A stretch of 64,000 bases of DNA from an uncultured Eubacteriales bacterium (lineage in GTDB: Bacteria; Bacillota; Clostridia; Christensenellales; Aristaeellaceae). Location: NCBI GenBank assembly GCA_902799045.1, contig CADBZH010000019.1, forward strand, positions 1 through 64,000, read 5' to 3'. Shown piece by piece: positions 1 through 11,185 of this stretch. The first letter of the stretch is position 1. Every line of letters starts with the position of its first letter. The translations under genes and the position numbers were made by a program. The notes below the pieces were generated by a model that saw nothing but the letters and a program-made list of their open reading frames with translations, was not told the origin of the DNA and made no database searches.

Positions 1-2217
<2,217 letters not shown>

Positions 2218-2335
2218 GGACGGCAATCCCTTCGTTTAAATTTCCGCAACCCCATAGGCAAGGGGATGCAGTTATGCTATAATGATTAGGGAAAGCAAAG
2301 CTTTTCCGGGTCGGCGGGCAAGGGAGCGAAGCGAG

Positions 2336-2366
2336 TTGCGCAGCACGCCGACAATCATGGTATAAT
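2336..2366 (+). promoter_or_regulatory. Predicted promoter of the yicC-gmk operon
   Basis: TATAAT at 2361-2366 is preceded by TGG in an extended -10 context, with a weak TTGCGC at 2336-2341 (19-base spacing). A second -10-like TGCTATAAT sits upstream at 2275-2283, so transcription may start at two places. Between them an arm pair (GTCGGCG and CGCCGAC) could fold. Confidence 0.5.
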
Positions 2367-2418
2367 AACTTTGGGAATCTATCATTCGCCGGACATCGGC
2401 GAGCTGGGAGAAGAGACT

Positions 2419-3297
2419 ATGCTGAGCATGACGGGCTATGGGCGCGCCTCGATGGAGATCGACGGGCGGCAGATGACGGTGGAGGTCAAGAGCGTCAACC
2501 ACCGCTTTCTGGATGTTTCCTTTCGGATGCCCAGGAACCTGATGTTCCTGGAGGACGCGGCGCGCCGCGCCATCGGCGCGAGGCTGGCGCGGGGCCACGT
2601 GGACGTGTTCGTGACCTATCGCAACCTGCGCACCGACGCGCGTGTGGTGGCGGCGGACGTGGCGCTGTTCAACGCCTATGCCGACGCGCTGCAGCAGCTG
2701 AGCGCGGTCAGCGGCGGCGGCCTGCGGGACGACCGGACGCTGATGGCCATCGCGCGGATGCCGGACGTGCTGACCGCAACCGAGGCCGAGGAGGATCAGG
2801 AGGCCGTGCTGGCGCTGCTGAACGCGGCGCTGAACGCGGCGCTGGACGGGTTGATCGCCATGCGCCGGCGCGAGGGCGAGGCCATGAAGGCCGACCTGTC
2901 GGGCCGCGTGGAGGCCATTCAGCGCATGACCGACGCCGTGGAGGCCCGCTATCCCGAGACCGTCGAGGCCTATACCCAGCGGCTCAGGGCCGCCGTGCAG
3001 GAGTTGGTGGGCAGCGAGGTGGACGAGAACCGGCTGCTGATGGAGGTGGCCGTGATGGCCGACCGCAGCGCCATCGCCGAGGAGATCGTGCGCCTGAACA
3101 GCCATCTGCAGCAGCTGCGCGAGCTGTTTGAATCGCCGGAGCCCATCGGGCGGCGCATCGACTTCATCGTGCAGGAGCTGAACCGCGAGGTGAACACCAT
3201 CTCCTCGAAGTCCCAGGATATCCCCATCACCCAGTTGACCGTGGATTTGAAGGCGGAGATCGAAAAGCTGCGCGAGCAGCTGCAAAACATCGAGTAG
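2419..3297 (+). CDS. YicC family endoribonuclease-like protein
   Basis: 292 aa. It begins MLSMTGYGRASME, the diagnostic YicC start, and ends in the conserved C-terminal domain (RRIDFIVQELNREVNTISSKS, then a final helix ending LREQLQNIE). YicC proteins are about 290 aa; E. coli YicC has been shown to be an endoribonuclease, while the role in Bacillota is less clear. The ATG at 2419 has GGGAG about 8 bases upstream; a longer frame from 2371 lacks a ribosome binding site. gmk follows 41 bases later. In many Bacillota a small DUF370/RemA gene lies between yicC and gmk, and it is absent here. Confidence 0.93.
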   Translation: MLSMTGYGRASMEIDGRQMTVEVKSVNHRFLDVSFRMPRNLMFLEDAARRAIGARLARGHVDVFVTYRNLRTDARVVAADVALFNAYADALQQLSAVSGGGLRDDRTLMAIARMPDVLTATEAEEDQEAVLALLNAALNAALDGLIAMRRREGEAMKADLSGRVEAIQRMTDAVEARYPETVEAYTQRLRAAVQELVGSEVDENRLLMEVAVMADRSAIAEEIVRLNSHLQQLRELFESPEPIGRRIDFIVQELNREVNTISSKSQDIPITQLTVDLKAEIEKLREQLQNIE

Positions 3298-3338
3298 TCC
3301 AGGCATATCCCATTACATAAGCAAGGGAGTGACCCACC

Positions 3339-3977
3339 ATGGCAAATCGAGGCAGGCTGTTTGTCATCTCCGGTCCCGCGGGCGCGGGCAAGACTGAAAT
3401 TGTCAGGAAGCTGATCGCGAACCACCCGGATGTCAAGCTGTCCGTGTCCTGTACCACCCGCGCTCCCCGACCCGGCGAGGTGAACGGCGTGAATTACCAC
3501 TTCGTCACGGACGAGCAGTTCGACGAGTTGGTGGCCCAGGACGCCTTCTATGAGTGGGCGCACGTGCACCAGAACCGCTATGGCACGCTGAAGCGCACCG
3601 TGCAGGAGGAGCTTTCCGAGGGGCACGACCTGATCCTGGAGATCGACGTACAGGGCTGCCTGCAGGCCATGGCCCAGGACAGCACCGTGACGGGCATCTT
3701 CGTCTGCCCGCCCAGCCGGGAGAACCTGGAGCGGCGGCTTCGCGGCCGCGGCACCGAGACGGAGGAATCCATCCGGGTGCGCCTCAACAACGTGGCCGGC
3801 GAGGTGGCCACCGCCTACAGGTATCACTACGTGATCATCCACCAGGACTGGGCCGACGTGCCCAACGCCCTGGAGATCGCCGCCGAGGAAGCCTACGCCG
3901 TGATTGCCGCCCGGCGGCTGGAGATCGGAAACCGGAAGGACTTTCTGGATCACCTGAGCGAAACGCTCAGGAGTTAA
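3339..3977 (+). CDS. gmk: Guanylate kinase
   Basis: Phosphorylates GMP to GDP with ATP, feeding GTP and dGTP synthesis. The product is 212 aa. The P-loop GPAGAGKT is at residues 12-19, with Ala in place of the usual Ser of GPSGxGK. The GMP-binding segment includes SCTTRAPRPGEVNGVNYHF, and EIDVQG and the lid RLRGRGTETEESIRVRL are present. AAGGGAG precedes the ATG. The stop codon TAA lies inside the TTAA target duplication of a MITE-like repeat that begins at the next base, so the 3' end of the gene is exactly the insertion point. Confidence 0.96.
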   Translation: MANRGRLFVISGPAGAGKTEIVRKLIANHPDVKLSVSCTTRAPRPGEVNGVNYHFVTDEQFDELVAQDAFYEWAHVHQNRYGTLKRTVQEELSEGHDLILEIDVQGCLQAMAQDSTVTGIFVCPPSRENLERRLRGRGTETEESIRVRLNNVAGEVATAYRYHYVIIHQDWADVPNALEIAAEEAYAVIAARRLEIGNRKDFLDHLSETLRS

Positions 3978-4087
3978 GTAGACGATGATTAATTGGAGCA
4001 TCGAGGCTGCGAGTGCATTTTTCGGCAGGTGGCCTTGCAGATTTCGAAGGTTTACTGGAGGTAAATCGAGAATAAATCAGCGGCTAC
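3978..4087 (+). repeat. MITE-like element, copy 1 (17-bp TIRs, TTAA target duplication)
   Basis: 110 bp. The left end GTAGACGATGATTAATT and the reverse complement of the right end, GTAGCCGCTGATTTATT, match at 14 of 17 positions. TTAA flanks both sides (3974-3977 and 4088-4091). An internal near-palindrome TTTACTGGAGGTAAA lies near the right end. No reading frame is present. A 130-bp copy in the opposite orientation sits at 9474-9603. Confidence 0.85.
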
Positions 4088-4091
4088 TTAA

Positions 4092-4166
4092 GTCAGGAGT
4101 GAGGAATCAGGAGCTCAGGAATGCGCTGCCGCGCGGCAGCCACTGTCAACTCCTGACTCCTCACTC
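4092..4166 (+). repeat. GAGTGAGG-bounded intergenic element (short copy)
   Basis: GTCAGGAGTGAGGA near the left end and CTCCTGACTCCTCACTC at the right end are inverted repeats around a GC-rich core that contains GCTGCCGCGCGGCAGC. It starts directly after the TTAA duplication of the preceding MITE. Related ends occur near 12239, 15156 and 25986. It lies upstream of the rpoZ ribosome binding site. Confidence 0.65.
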
Positions 4167-4203
4167 AAACAAACCATGATTATTCTTTAGGAGGAAACAC
4201 ACC

Positions 4204-4419
4204 ATGATGACCGAACCCCCCATCGGCGAACTGTTGGAGAAAGTGGATTGCCGCTACACCCTGGCGGTGGAGGCCTCCAAGCGGGCCCGCGAGATCATCG
4301 CCGGCAGCCTGCCGCTGATCGACACCAAGGAGACCAAGCCGCTGTCCATCGCCATCGAGGAGATCAACCGCCGGCTGATCACCTACAGCCGCGACGAGGA
4401 AGCGGAGATCGAGGAATAA
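4204..4419 (+). CDS. rpoZ: RNA polymerase omega subunit
   Basis: 71 aa, a normal length for Bacillota omega. It contains the family core: [22 protein letters not shown], then [16 protein letters not shown]. Omega helps assemble the beta' subunit into core polymerase. AGGAGG lies 8-13 bases before the start; ATG occurs twice in a row (4204 and 4207) and either could be used. The position between gmk and coaBC is the standard one. Confidence 0.93.
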   Translation: MMTEPPIGELLEKVDCRYTLAVEASKRAREIIAGSLPLIDTKETKPLSIAIEEINRRLITYSRDEEAEIEE

Positions 4420-4449
4420 TTGACAAGCGCCCTTTCATAGCCATCTGCC

Positions 4450-4488
4450 AGCGAAACCCGATGATCGGTTTCGCTAGTTGTGTTGTTT
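4450..4488 (+). terminator. Hairpin between rpoZ and coaBC, probable terminator or attenuator
   Basis: AGCGAAACC (4450-4458) pairs with GGTTTCGCT (4467-4475) across an 8-base loop, followed by AGTTGTGTTGTTT. The T tract is interrupted, so read-through into coaBC is likely. Confidence 0.5.
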
Positions 4489-4510
4489 GAAGGGCAAGGA
4501 GGGGTGGTTC

Positions 4511-5707
4511 ATGCTGAAGGACAGGCATATCGTGCTGGGCGTGACCGGCGGCATCGCGGCGTACAAGGCCTGCGACCTCGTCAGCCGCCTGGGCAAGCGG
4601 GGGGCCGAGGTGCGCGTGGTGCTGACGGAGAACGCCGCGAAATTCGTGCCGCCGCTGACGTTTGCGACTCTCAGCGGCAACCCCGTGAACACGGATACCT
4701 TCGCGCCTCGCTTTGAGCTGGAGCACATCGCGCTGTCGAAGTGGGCGGACGCCTTTGTGATCGCCCCGGCCACGGCGAACTGCCTGGCGAAGCTGGCGAA
4801 CGGCATCGCGGACGACCTGCTCTCCACCACCGCCCTGGCCATGACCGCGCCGACGCTGATCGCCCCGGCCATGAACGCCAACATGTGGCGGCATCCGGCC
4901 ACCCAGGCCAACCTGCGGACCCTGATCGACCGCGGCGTGGCGACGGTCGGCCCCGGCGTGGGCCACCTGGCCTGCGGCGACGACGACGTGGGCCGCATGG
5001 CCGAGCCCGGGGAGATCGTCGAGGCGCTGGAGGCGCTGCTGACCCCCAGGGACGATTTGAAGGGCCTGCGCGTGCTGGTGACGGCGGGCCCGACCGTGGA
5101 GCGCATCGACCCGGTGCGCTACATCACCAACCGCTCCTCCGGCAAGATGGGCTACGCCATCGCCGAGGCCGCGCGGGATCGCGGGGCGGGGGTGACGCTG
5201 GTCTCCGGCCCGGTGAGCTTGCCCGCGCCGAGGGGCGTTGAACTCGTTTCGATCCAGTCCAGCGCGGACCTGTGCGAGGCGGTGCTGGAGCGGGGGGAAT
5301 GGGCCGACGTGGTGATCCAGGCCGCCGCTCCCGCGGATTTCCGCCCCGTCAGCGTGGCCGGGAGCAAGATCAAGAAGACCGGCGAGGGCATGACGCTTCA
5401 GCTTGAAAACACCACGGACATCGCCGCCGAGCTGGGCCGCCGCAAGCGCGACGGGCAGGTGCTGGTGGCCTTTGCCGCCGAGACGGACGACGTGCTGGAA
5501 AACGCGGCGAAGAAGCTGGAGAAGAAGAACGCCGACCTGGTCGTCGCCAACGACGTCAGCCGCGCGGACGCCGGCTTCGGCGTAGACACCAACGCCGTGA
5601 CGCTGGTCACCCGCGAGGGTGTGAAGGCGCTGCCGCTGATGAGCAAGCGCGACGCGGCCGACGGCATCCTGGACGCCGTGGCAGCGCTGATGGGCCCGGA
5701 AAGATGA
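4511..5707 (+). CDS. coaBC: Bifunctional phosphopantothenoylcysteine decarboxylase / phosphopantothenate-cysteine ligase CoaBC
   Basis: 398 aa. It carries out two successive steps of coenzyme A synthesis. The N-terminal flavoprotein (CoaC) half has GGIAAYKA, the active-site histidine region LEHIALSKWAD, PAMNANMW and the catalytic cysteine in GHLACGDDDVGRM. The C-terminal CoaB half starts near residue 185 with TAGPTVERIDPVRYITNRSSGKMG, then has AAPADFRP with the KIKK lysines and ends NDVSRADAGFGVDTNAVTLV. ATG 4511 is chosen because AAGGAGGGG precedes it and the protein starts MLKDRHIVLGVTGG. The stop overlaps the priA start (ATGA), which indicates translational coupling. Confidence 0.96.
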   Translation: MLKDRHIVLGVTGGIAAYKACDLVSRLGKRGAEVRVVLTENAAKFVPPLTFATLSGNPVNTDTFAPRFELEHIALSKWADAFVIAPATANCLAKLANGIADDLLSTTALAMTAPTLIAPAMNANMWRHPATQANLRTLIDRGVATVGPGVGHLACGDDDVGRMAEPGEIVEALEALLTPRDDLKGLRVLVTAGPTVERIDPVRYITNRSSGKMGYAIAEAARDRGAGVTLVSGPVSLPAPRGVELVSIQSSADLCEAVLERGEWADVVIQAAAPADFRPVSVAGSKIKKTGEGMTLQLENTTDIAAELGRRKRDGQVLVAFAAETDDVLENAAKKLEKKNADLVVANDVSRADAGFGVDTNAVTLVTREGVKALPLMSKRDAADGILDAVAALMGPER

Positions 5708-7932
5708 CCTACGCCAACGTCGTCGTCGATCTCTCCGCCGAGGCGGTGGACCGGCAGTTCAGCTACGCCGTGCCCGAGGGCATGGCCGTTCAGCCCGGCC
5801 AGCTGGTGGCGGTGCCCTTCGGGCCGCGGACGCTGGAGGGCTTCGTGGTGTCGCTTTCCGAGGCCTGCGACCTGCCGCCGGAGAAGGTGAAGCCGATCCT
5901 GCGCGTGGCGCGGGAGGAGCCGGTGATCCTGCCGGACCTGATGGAGCTGGCGGAGTGGATGCACACGCGCTACCTCTGCAATCTGGTGGACGCGCTGCGG
6001 CTGATGCTGCCCGCGGAGCTGCGCGGCGGGCGCGTGCGGGAGCGCACGGAGCGATTCGTCCGCCTGAACCTGACAGGCGCGGAGGCCGACGCGTTCATCG
6101 CCGACAATCCCCGCGCAAAGAAGCAGATCGAGCTGATCCGGCGGCTGCGCCAGGGCGACGTGGCGACCGCCGCGATCGCGGAAAAATCGGCGCTGAAGGC
6201 GCTGGTGGACAAGGGCGCGGCGACGGTCTACGAGAGCGAGCGCCGGCGAACGCCCCACGCGCTGTCTGGCGACGCGCCTGCCGGGGACCCGGCCCTGCTG
6301 CCGGAGCAGAAGCGCGCCGTCGAAAGGCTGACGGGCGCGCTGGAGGGCGGCGGCGGGCGATTCCTGCTGCACGGCGTCACCGGCAGCGGCAAGACGGAGG
6401 TCTACATCCGGCTGATCCGGCGGGCGCTGGAGCTGGGCCGGACGGCCATCGTGCTGGTGCCGGAGATCGCGCTGACGCCCCAGATGGTGGCCTGGCTGCA
6501 CGGCCGCTTTGGCGGCGACGCCGCGGTGCTGCACTCGGCCCTCTCCGCCGGGGAGCGCTTCGACGAGTGGCGGCGCATCCGCTCCGGCGAGGCCCGGGTG
6601 GTGATCGGCGCGCGGAGCGCCGTGTTCGCGCCGGTTCAAAACCTGGGCGTGATTGTGGTGGACGAGGAGCACGAGACCACCTACCAGTCCGACCACCGGC
6701 CCCGCTATGACGCGCGGGAGGTGGCCTGGAAGCGGGCCGGCCAGCACGGGGCCGTGCTGCTGCTGGGCAGCGCCACGCCCTCCATCACCACCTACATGCG
6801 GGCGATGCCCGGCGTGCGGGACGAGAACCGGCTGGAGCTGATCGAGCTGCGCCAGCGGGCCAACGGCAGGCCGCTGCCCGAGGTGGAGATCGTGGACATG
6901 CGCGGCGAGTTTGGCCGGGGCAACCACTCCATCTTCTCCGCGCGCCTGGCGGCGGAGCTGCGCCGGTGCCTGGACGACGGGCACCAGGCCATGCTGTTCA
7001 TCAACCGGCGGGGCCACTCCACGTTCGTGTCCTGCCGAAGCTGCGGCTATGTGGTGAAGTGCGACCAGTGCGACGTGTCGATGACCTGGCACCAGGCGGA
7101 GAACGCCCTGCGCTGCCACTACTGCGGCAAGACCCTTCCGCCGCCCCAGAAGTGCCCGAACTGCGCGAGCAAGTACATCAAGTACTTCGGCGCGGGCACC
7201 CAGAAGGTGCAGGAGGAAGTGCGCAGGCTGTTCCCGGACGCCCGCGTGGCCCGGATGGACGTGGACACCACCCGGGAGAAGGACGCCCACGAGCGCATCC
7301 TGAACCGCTTCCGCGGCGGCGAGGCCAACGTGCTGGTGGGCACGCAGATGATCGCCAAGGGGCTGGATTTCCCAAACGTGGCGCTGGTGGGCGTGGTGGC
7401 GGCGGATCTGTCGCTGAACCTGCCGGACTTCCGGAGCGTGGAGCGCACCTTCCAGCTGATCACCCAGGTGGCGGGCCGCGCCGGCCGCGCGGACGTGCCG
7501 GGCCGGGTGGTGGTGCAGACCTATGAGCCGGAGCACTACTGCATCCAGATGGCCGCAGCGCAGGACTACCGCGCCTTCTACACCCGGGAGAGCGCCCACC
7601 GGAGGGCTGCGCTCTATCCGCCGTTCACGGTGATCGCGCGGATCATCTACAGCGCCCGGGACCGGGCGGCGGCCGCGTCCGCCGCCGAGGACGCCGAGGC
7701 GAAGCTGCGGGACGCCCTGAACGGGCTCGGCGCGGACCGCGACGTGATCCAGCTGGGGGCCATGGAGGCCCCGATCAAGCTGCTCCGGGGGGAGAACCGC
7801 TTCCAGGTGCTCCTGAAGCTGTACTTCAAGGCCGACCTGGAGGCCGTCGCCGCGCGGATGCAGGCGCTGGCCGACGCCGCGCCGGAGGGCGTGCGGGCGG
7901 AGCTGGAGATCAATCCGAACAATTTGTTTTAG
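5704..7932 (+). CDS. priA: Primosomal protein N' (replication restart helicase PriA)
   Basis: 742 aa. A 3'-to-5' superfamily 2 helicase that reloads the replisome at stalled forks. The N-terminal DNA-binding domain is followed by Walker A GVTGSGKTEVY (about 224-231), the DEEH box at about 320-323 and the helicase C-terminal core with GTQMIAKGLDFPNVALVGV and QVAGRAGRA. Between them lies the zinc-binding insert with paired cysteines (CRSCGY, CDQC, CHYCG, CPNC, about residues 444-486). The start overlaps the coaBC stop by four bases. It is followed by a GC-rich repeat and then def. Confidence 0.97.
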   Translation: MTYANVVVDLSAEAVDRQFSYAVPEGMAVQPGQLVAVPFGPRTLEGFVVSLSEACDLPPEKVKPILRVAREEPVILPDLMELAEWMHTRYLCNLVDALRLMLPAELRGGRVRERTERFVRLNLTGAEADAFIADNPRAKKQIELIRRLRQGDVATAAIAEKSALKALVDKGAATVYESERRRTPHALSGDAPAGDPALLPEQKRAVERLTGALEGGGGRFLLHGVTGSGKTEVYIRLIRRALELGRTAIVLVPEIALTPQMVAWLHGRFGGDAAVLHSALSAGERFDEWRRIRSGEARVVIGARSAVFAPVQNLGVIVVDEEHETTYQSDHRPRYDAREVAWKRAGQHGAVLLLGSATPSITTYMRAMPGVRDENRLELIELRQRANGRPLPEVEIVDMRGEFGRGNHSIFSARLAAELRRCLDDGHQAMLFINRRGHSTFVSCRSCGYVVKCDQCDVSMTWHQAENALRCHYCGKTLPPPQKCPNCASKYIKYFGAGTQKVQEEVRRLFPDARVARMDVDTTREKDAHERILNRFRGGEANVLVGTQMIAKGLDFPNVALVGVVAADLSLNLPDFRSVERTFQLITQVAGRAGRADVPGRVVVQTYEPEHYCIQMAAAQDYRAFYTRESAHRRAALYPPFTVIARIIYSARDRAAAASAAEDAEAKLRDALNGLGADRDVIQLGAMEAPIKLLRGENRFQVLLKLYFKADLEAVAARMQALADAAPEGVRAELEINPNNLF

Positions 7933-7935
7933 AGA

Positions 7936-8040
7936 GGCCTCCTCTCAGTCACCTGCCCCCTCACGGGGGGTGAGCCGAGCCCGCTTGCCTCGCCCCGCAG
8001 ACGGGGAGAGGCGCCCCGCCAGGGGCGGAGAGGGGGATCC
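7936..8040 (+). repeat. GC-rich intergenic repeat, family D copy 1
   Basis: Begins with a CCTCTCAGTCA motif, holds several short palindromes (CCCCCTCACGGGGGG and others) and ends GGGCGGAGAGGGGGATC. The same beginning and end recur at 42968-43098. No frame is supported. It fills the priA-def gap. Confidence 0.7.
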
Positions 8041-8064
8041 ATAATCCATACGTGGAGGCAGAAT

Positions 8065-8541
8065 ATGGCGATTCGCAACATCATTGAAATGGGCAAGGAC
8101 GATATCCTGCGCAAGCATTCCCGGAAGGTGACGAAGTTTGACCATCGGCTGGGCGTGCTGCTGGACGACATGGCCGACACCATGTACGAGGCCGACGGCG
8201 TGGGCCTGGCCGCGCCCCAGGTGGGCGTGTTGAAGCGCGTCGTGGTGATCGACGTGGGCGAGGGCCTGATCGAGCTGGTGAACCCGGAGATCCTGTGGAG
8301 CGAGGGTGAGGTCATCAGCACCGAGGGCTGCCTGTCCGTGCCGGGCCGCCGCGGCACCGTGCAGCGGCCGGAAAAGGTGCGCGTCCACGCCCAGGACCGC
8401 AAGGGCAACCCCATCGAGGTGGAGGGCGAGGGCCTGCTGGCCGTGTGCCTGTGCCACGAGCTGGACCACTTGGACGGCGTGCTCTACGTGGACAAGATGA
8501 TCGAGGATGTCACCGACAAGATCGAGGAAGAAAATGAATAA
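8065..8541 (+). CDS. def: Peptide deformylase
   Basis: 158 aa. Removes the formyl group from the N-terminal methionine of new proteins, using Fe2+ or Zn2+. All three motifs are present: [15 protein letters not shown] (metal ligand C89) and HELDH (ligands H131 and H135, catalytic E132). GTGGAGG precedes the ATG. The 3' end overlaps fmt by 8 bases; def-fmt coupling is the usual arrangement, since one enzyme removes the group the other adds. Confidence 0.97.
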   Translation: MAIRNIIEMGKDDILRKHSRKVTKFDHRLGVLLDDMADTMYEADGVGLAAPQVGVLKRVVVIDVGEGLIELVNPEILWSEGEVISTEGCLSVPGRRGTVQRPEKVRVHAQDRKGNPIEVEGEGLLAVCLCHELDHLDGVLYVDKMIEDVTDKIEEENE

Positions 8542-9484
8542 GTATCGAGTCGTTTTCATGGGGACGCCGGACTTTGCGGTGCCCTCGCTGAAGGTGCTGG
8601 CGGAGGACGCGCGGTATGAGATCGTGGGCGTCGTCACCCAGCCGGACCGCCCGGCCGGGCGCGGCAACCGGCTGACCGCCTGCCCGGTGAAGCAGTTTGC
8701 GCTGGAGAGGGGCCTGCCGGTCTACCAGTTCGAGCGCATCCGCAGGCCGGAGGGCGTGGAGCGCATGAAGACGCTGGCCCCGGACGTGTGCGTCACCGCC
8801 GCGTTCGGCCAGATCCTGACCCAGGAGCTGCTGGACATTCCCGTCCACGGCACCGTGAACGTGCACGCCTCGCTGCTGCCGAAGCACCGCGGCTCCGCGC
8901 CGATCAACTGGTGTATTCTGATGGGCGAGACGGAGACGGGCGTGACGATCATGCGCACCGACGCGGGCATCGATACCGGCGACATGCTGCGCAGCGCCGC
9001 CACCCCCATCGGGGCGCTGGAGACGGCCGGCGAGCTGACCGCGCGGCTCAGCGAGCTGGGCGCGAGGCTGCTGGGCGAGACCCTGCCGGACTATCTGGAG
9101 GGCCGGATCGTCCCCACGCCGCAGGACGCGGAGCGGGCCAGCTATCAGCCCATGCTGGACAAGACCATGGGCGGGATCGACTGGACAAAGAGCGCTTCCG
9201 AGATCGCCTGCCGGGTGCGGGGCCTGAACCCCTGGCCCTGCGCGTATACCGACCTGGAGGGCGGGCGGTTGAAGGTGTATCTGGCCAGGGCCGTGGCGGA
9301 TGATTCCGACGCGCCCGCCGGGGCCGTCGTCGCCTCCGGCCCGAAGGAGGGCCTGGTGATCCGCTGCGGCGAAGGCGCGCTGGAGATCCTCGAGCTGCAG
9401 GCCCCCGGCGGCAAGCGCATGGCCGCGAAGGCGTATCTGATGGGGAAGAAGATCGGGGTAGGGACCGTGCTAGGTAGCCGCTGA
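8534..9484 (+). CDS. fmt: Methionyl-tRNA formyltransferase
   Basis: 316 aa. Formylates initiator Met-tRNA with 10-formyl-tetrahydrofolate. It starts [19 protein letters not shown] and has the Asn/His/Asp catalytic region [18 protein letters not shown], with DAGIDTGDM further on. The C-terminal tRNA-binding domain runs from about residue 205. ATG 8534 lies within the end of def; an earlier frame opening at 8507 would add non-homologous residues. The last codons and the TGA stop (9482-9484) come from the terminal repeat of an inserted element. Without the insertion the frame would run four codons further. Confidence 0.96.
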   Translation: MNKYRVVFMGTPDFAVPSLKVLAEDARYEIVGVVTQPDRPAGRGNRLTACPVKQFALERGLPVYQFERIRRPEGVERMKTLAPDVCVTAAFGQILTQELLDIPVHGTVNVHASLLPKHRGSAPINWCILMGETETGVTIMRTDAGIDTGDMLRSAATPIGALETAGELTARLSELGARLLGETLPDYLEGRIVPTPQDAERASYQPMLDKTMGGIDWTKSASEIACRVRGLNPWPCAYTDLEGGRLKVYLARAVADDSDAPAGAVVASGPKEGLVIRCGEGALEILELQAPGGKRMAAKAYLMGKKIGVGTVLGSR

Positions 9485-9603
9485 TTTATTCCCGCACCGA
9501 TTCTGCGGCGCCTTTTCCGGCATCTGTCTCTTGCAAATTTCTCGATTTACCTCCAGTAAACCTTCGAATCGCAGCCTCGATGCTCGAATTAATCATCGTC
9601 TAC
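9474..9603 (-). repeat. MITE-like element, copy 2 (17-bp TIRs, CTAG target duplication)
   Basis: 130 bp, inverted relative to the copy at 3978-4087. The ends are GTAGCCGCTGATTTATT and, read on the other strand, GTAGACGATGATTAATT, the same two ends as copy 1. CTAG flanks both sides (9470-9473 and 9604-9607). It shares the TTTAC...GTAAA core. The left end is inside fmt and supplies its stop codon. Confidence 0.87.
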
Positions 9604-9740
9604 CTAGGCAGTAGGGAGCAGGAATCGTGAATCAGGATAAAGGGAACCGGAATGGCTGGACACCCCGTAGGGGCGGCGATGCGCCGCCCGCCCAAAGGCC
9701 TTCCCATACAGGGGAAGACGGTCGGGCGGATCGGGGTCGG

Positions 9741-11144
9741 ATGAGGTCGCCTTCCAACAAAAGTCAACAGCGCAGGCCCGGAGACAGAAAGCCGGCACAT
9801 CCCCGCCTCACCGCCCGGGACGCGGCGCTGCGGGCGCTTCAGGACGTGGTCCGGGGCGACGCCTATGCCTCCCAGGCGCTGGATCGCCGGCTGGAGGAGG
9901 CGCGGCTTCGGCCCGACGACCGCCGGCTGGCCGCGGGCATCTTCTACAGCGCGGTGGAGAACCGGCTGTATCTGGAATACATGCTGAGCCGGTTCCTGGA
10001 GCAGAAGCCGGAGCCGGTGGTGCAGGACATCCTGCACATCGCGGCGGCGCAGCTGCTGTTCATGGATCGCGTGCCCGACCACGCGGCGGTGGACGAGGCC
10101 GTGAAGCAGGTCCGCGCCGCGAGGCACGAGGGCTTCGCGGGGCTGGTGAACGCGGTGCTGCGGGGGCTTGCGCGCGCCCGGGACGCCGGGGAGCTGGTCC
10201 TGCCGGAGAAGGAAGAGGATCCGCTGGGCTGGCTGAGCGTGAAGTTTTCCATCGCCCGGAGCGCGGCCCGGCGGCTGATCGACGCCTATGGGCTGGAGGA
10301 GGCCGCGGCCATTGCGGGCTGGACGCCCGATCATCGCCAGCAGACCGTGCGCCCGAACCGCCTGCGGATGGACGCCGCGTCCTTTGAACAATGGCTGGAC
10401 GGCCAGGGGCTGAAGTGGCGCCGGGGGACGGTAGAGGACGCGTATATCGTCGAGGGCGCCGGAAACCTGGCGGCCACGGAGGGCTATCGCCGGGGCCTGT
10501 TCTCCATCCAGGGCGAGAGCGCCATGCTGGCGGCGCTGGCCGTGGAGCCGAAGCGCGGCATGCAGATACTGGACGCCTGTGCCGCGCCCGGGGGCAAGAG
10601 CTGCCTGATGGCGGAGCGCATGGGCACGTCCGGGCGGGTGTACGCCTGGGACCTGCACGCCCATCGCGTGGAGCTGATCCGCGCGGCGGCGCGTCGACTG
10701 GGGCTGGACAACGTGCGGCCCAGCGAGCGCGACGCCCGAAGGCCGATGGACAGCATGAGCCTGTCGATGGACGCGGTGCTGGTGGACGCGCCCTGCTCCG
10801 GCCTGGGCGTGATCGCCGACAAGCCGGACATCAAGGGCCGCCAGACGGAGGAGAGTCTGGGCGCCCTGCCGCCGATCCAGCGGGACATCCTGGATGCCTG
10901 CTGCGGCGCGGTGAAGGTGGGCGGCCTGCTGGTGTACGCCACCTGCACGATCCTGCCGGAGGAAAACGAGGCGCAGGCGCGGGCCTTCCTCGAGCGACAT
11001 CCGGAGTTCGCGCCGGATGAAGGGGACGGCTGGCTGCCGGAGGCGCTGCGGCCCCGGCTGAAGGACGGCATGCTCCAGATCCTGCCCAACCGGGACGCTC
11101 TGGAGGGCTTCTTCATCGCGAGGATGCGGAGAAAAGGGGTTTGA
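9741..11144 (+). CDS. rsmB: 16S rRNA (cytosine-967-C5)-methyltransferase RsmB
   Basis: 467 aa from ATG 9741. An N-terminal NusB-like RNA-binding domain (about 20-150) is followed by a Rossmann methyltransferase with the SAM motif DACAAPGGKSCLMAERM, the cysteine motif VDAPCSGLGV and the catalytic-cysteine motif YATCTILPEENE. The family uses two cysteines, one in PCSG and one in TC. The frame is open back to a GTG at 9627 with AGGGAG upstream, but bases 9663-9697 match an intergenic repeat (GTAGGGGCGGC...GCCGCCCGCCC), so I take the later ATG. The start is uncertain by about 38 codons. It continues the canonical fmt-rsmB-rlmN order. Confidence 0.9.
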   Translation: MRSPSNKSQQRRPGDRKPAHPRLTARDAALRALQDVVRGDAYASQALDRRLEEARLRPDDRRLAAGIFYSAVENRLYLEYMLSRFLEQKPEPVVQDILHIAAAQLLFMDRVPDHAAVDEAVKQVRAARHEGFAGLVNAVLRGLARARDAGELVLPEKEEDPLGWLSVKFSIARSAARRLIDAYGLEEAAAIAGWTPDHRQQTVRPNRLRMDAASFEQWLDGQGLKWRRGTVEDAYIVEGAGNLAATEGYRRGLFSIQGESAMLAALAVEPKRGMQILDACAAPGGKSCLMAERMGTSGRVYAWDLHAHRVELIRAAARRLGLDNVRPSERDARRPMDSMSLSMDAVLVDAPCSGLGVIADKPDIKGRQTEESLGALPPIQRDILDACCGAVKVGGLLVYATCTILPEENEAQARAFLERHPEFAPDEGDGWLPEALRPRLKDGMLQILPNRDALEGFFIARMRRKGV

Positions 11145-11185
11145 CCCGGGGAGGGAAAGCGACCTCCCGCCGAAAGGATACCTGC

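Noticed and set aside
9627-9740. GTG start giving RsmB 38 more residues
   Set aside because: The segment contains a recognised intergenic repeat and has no RsmB-like sequence, although AGGGAG upstream keeps it possible.
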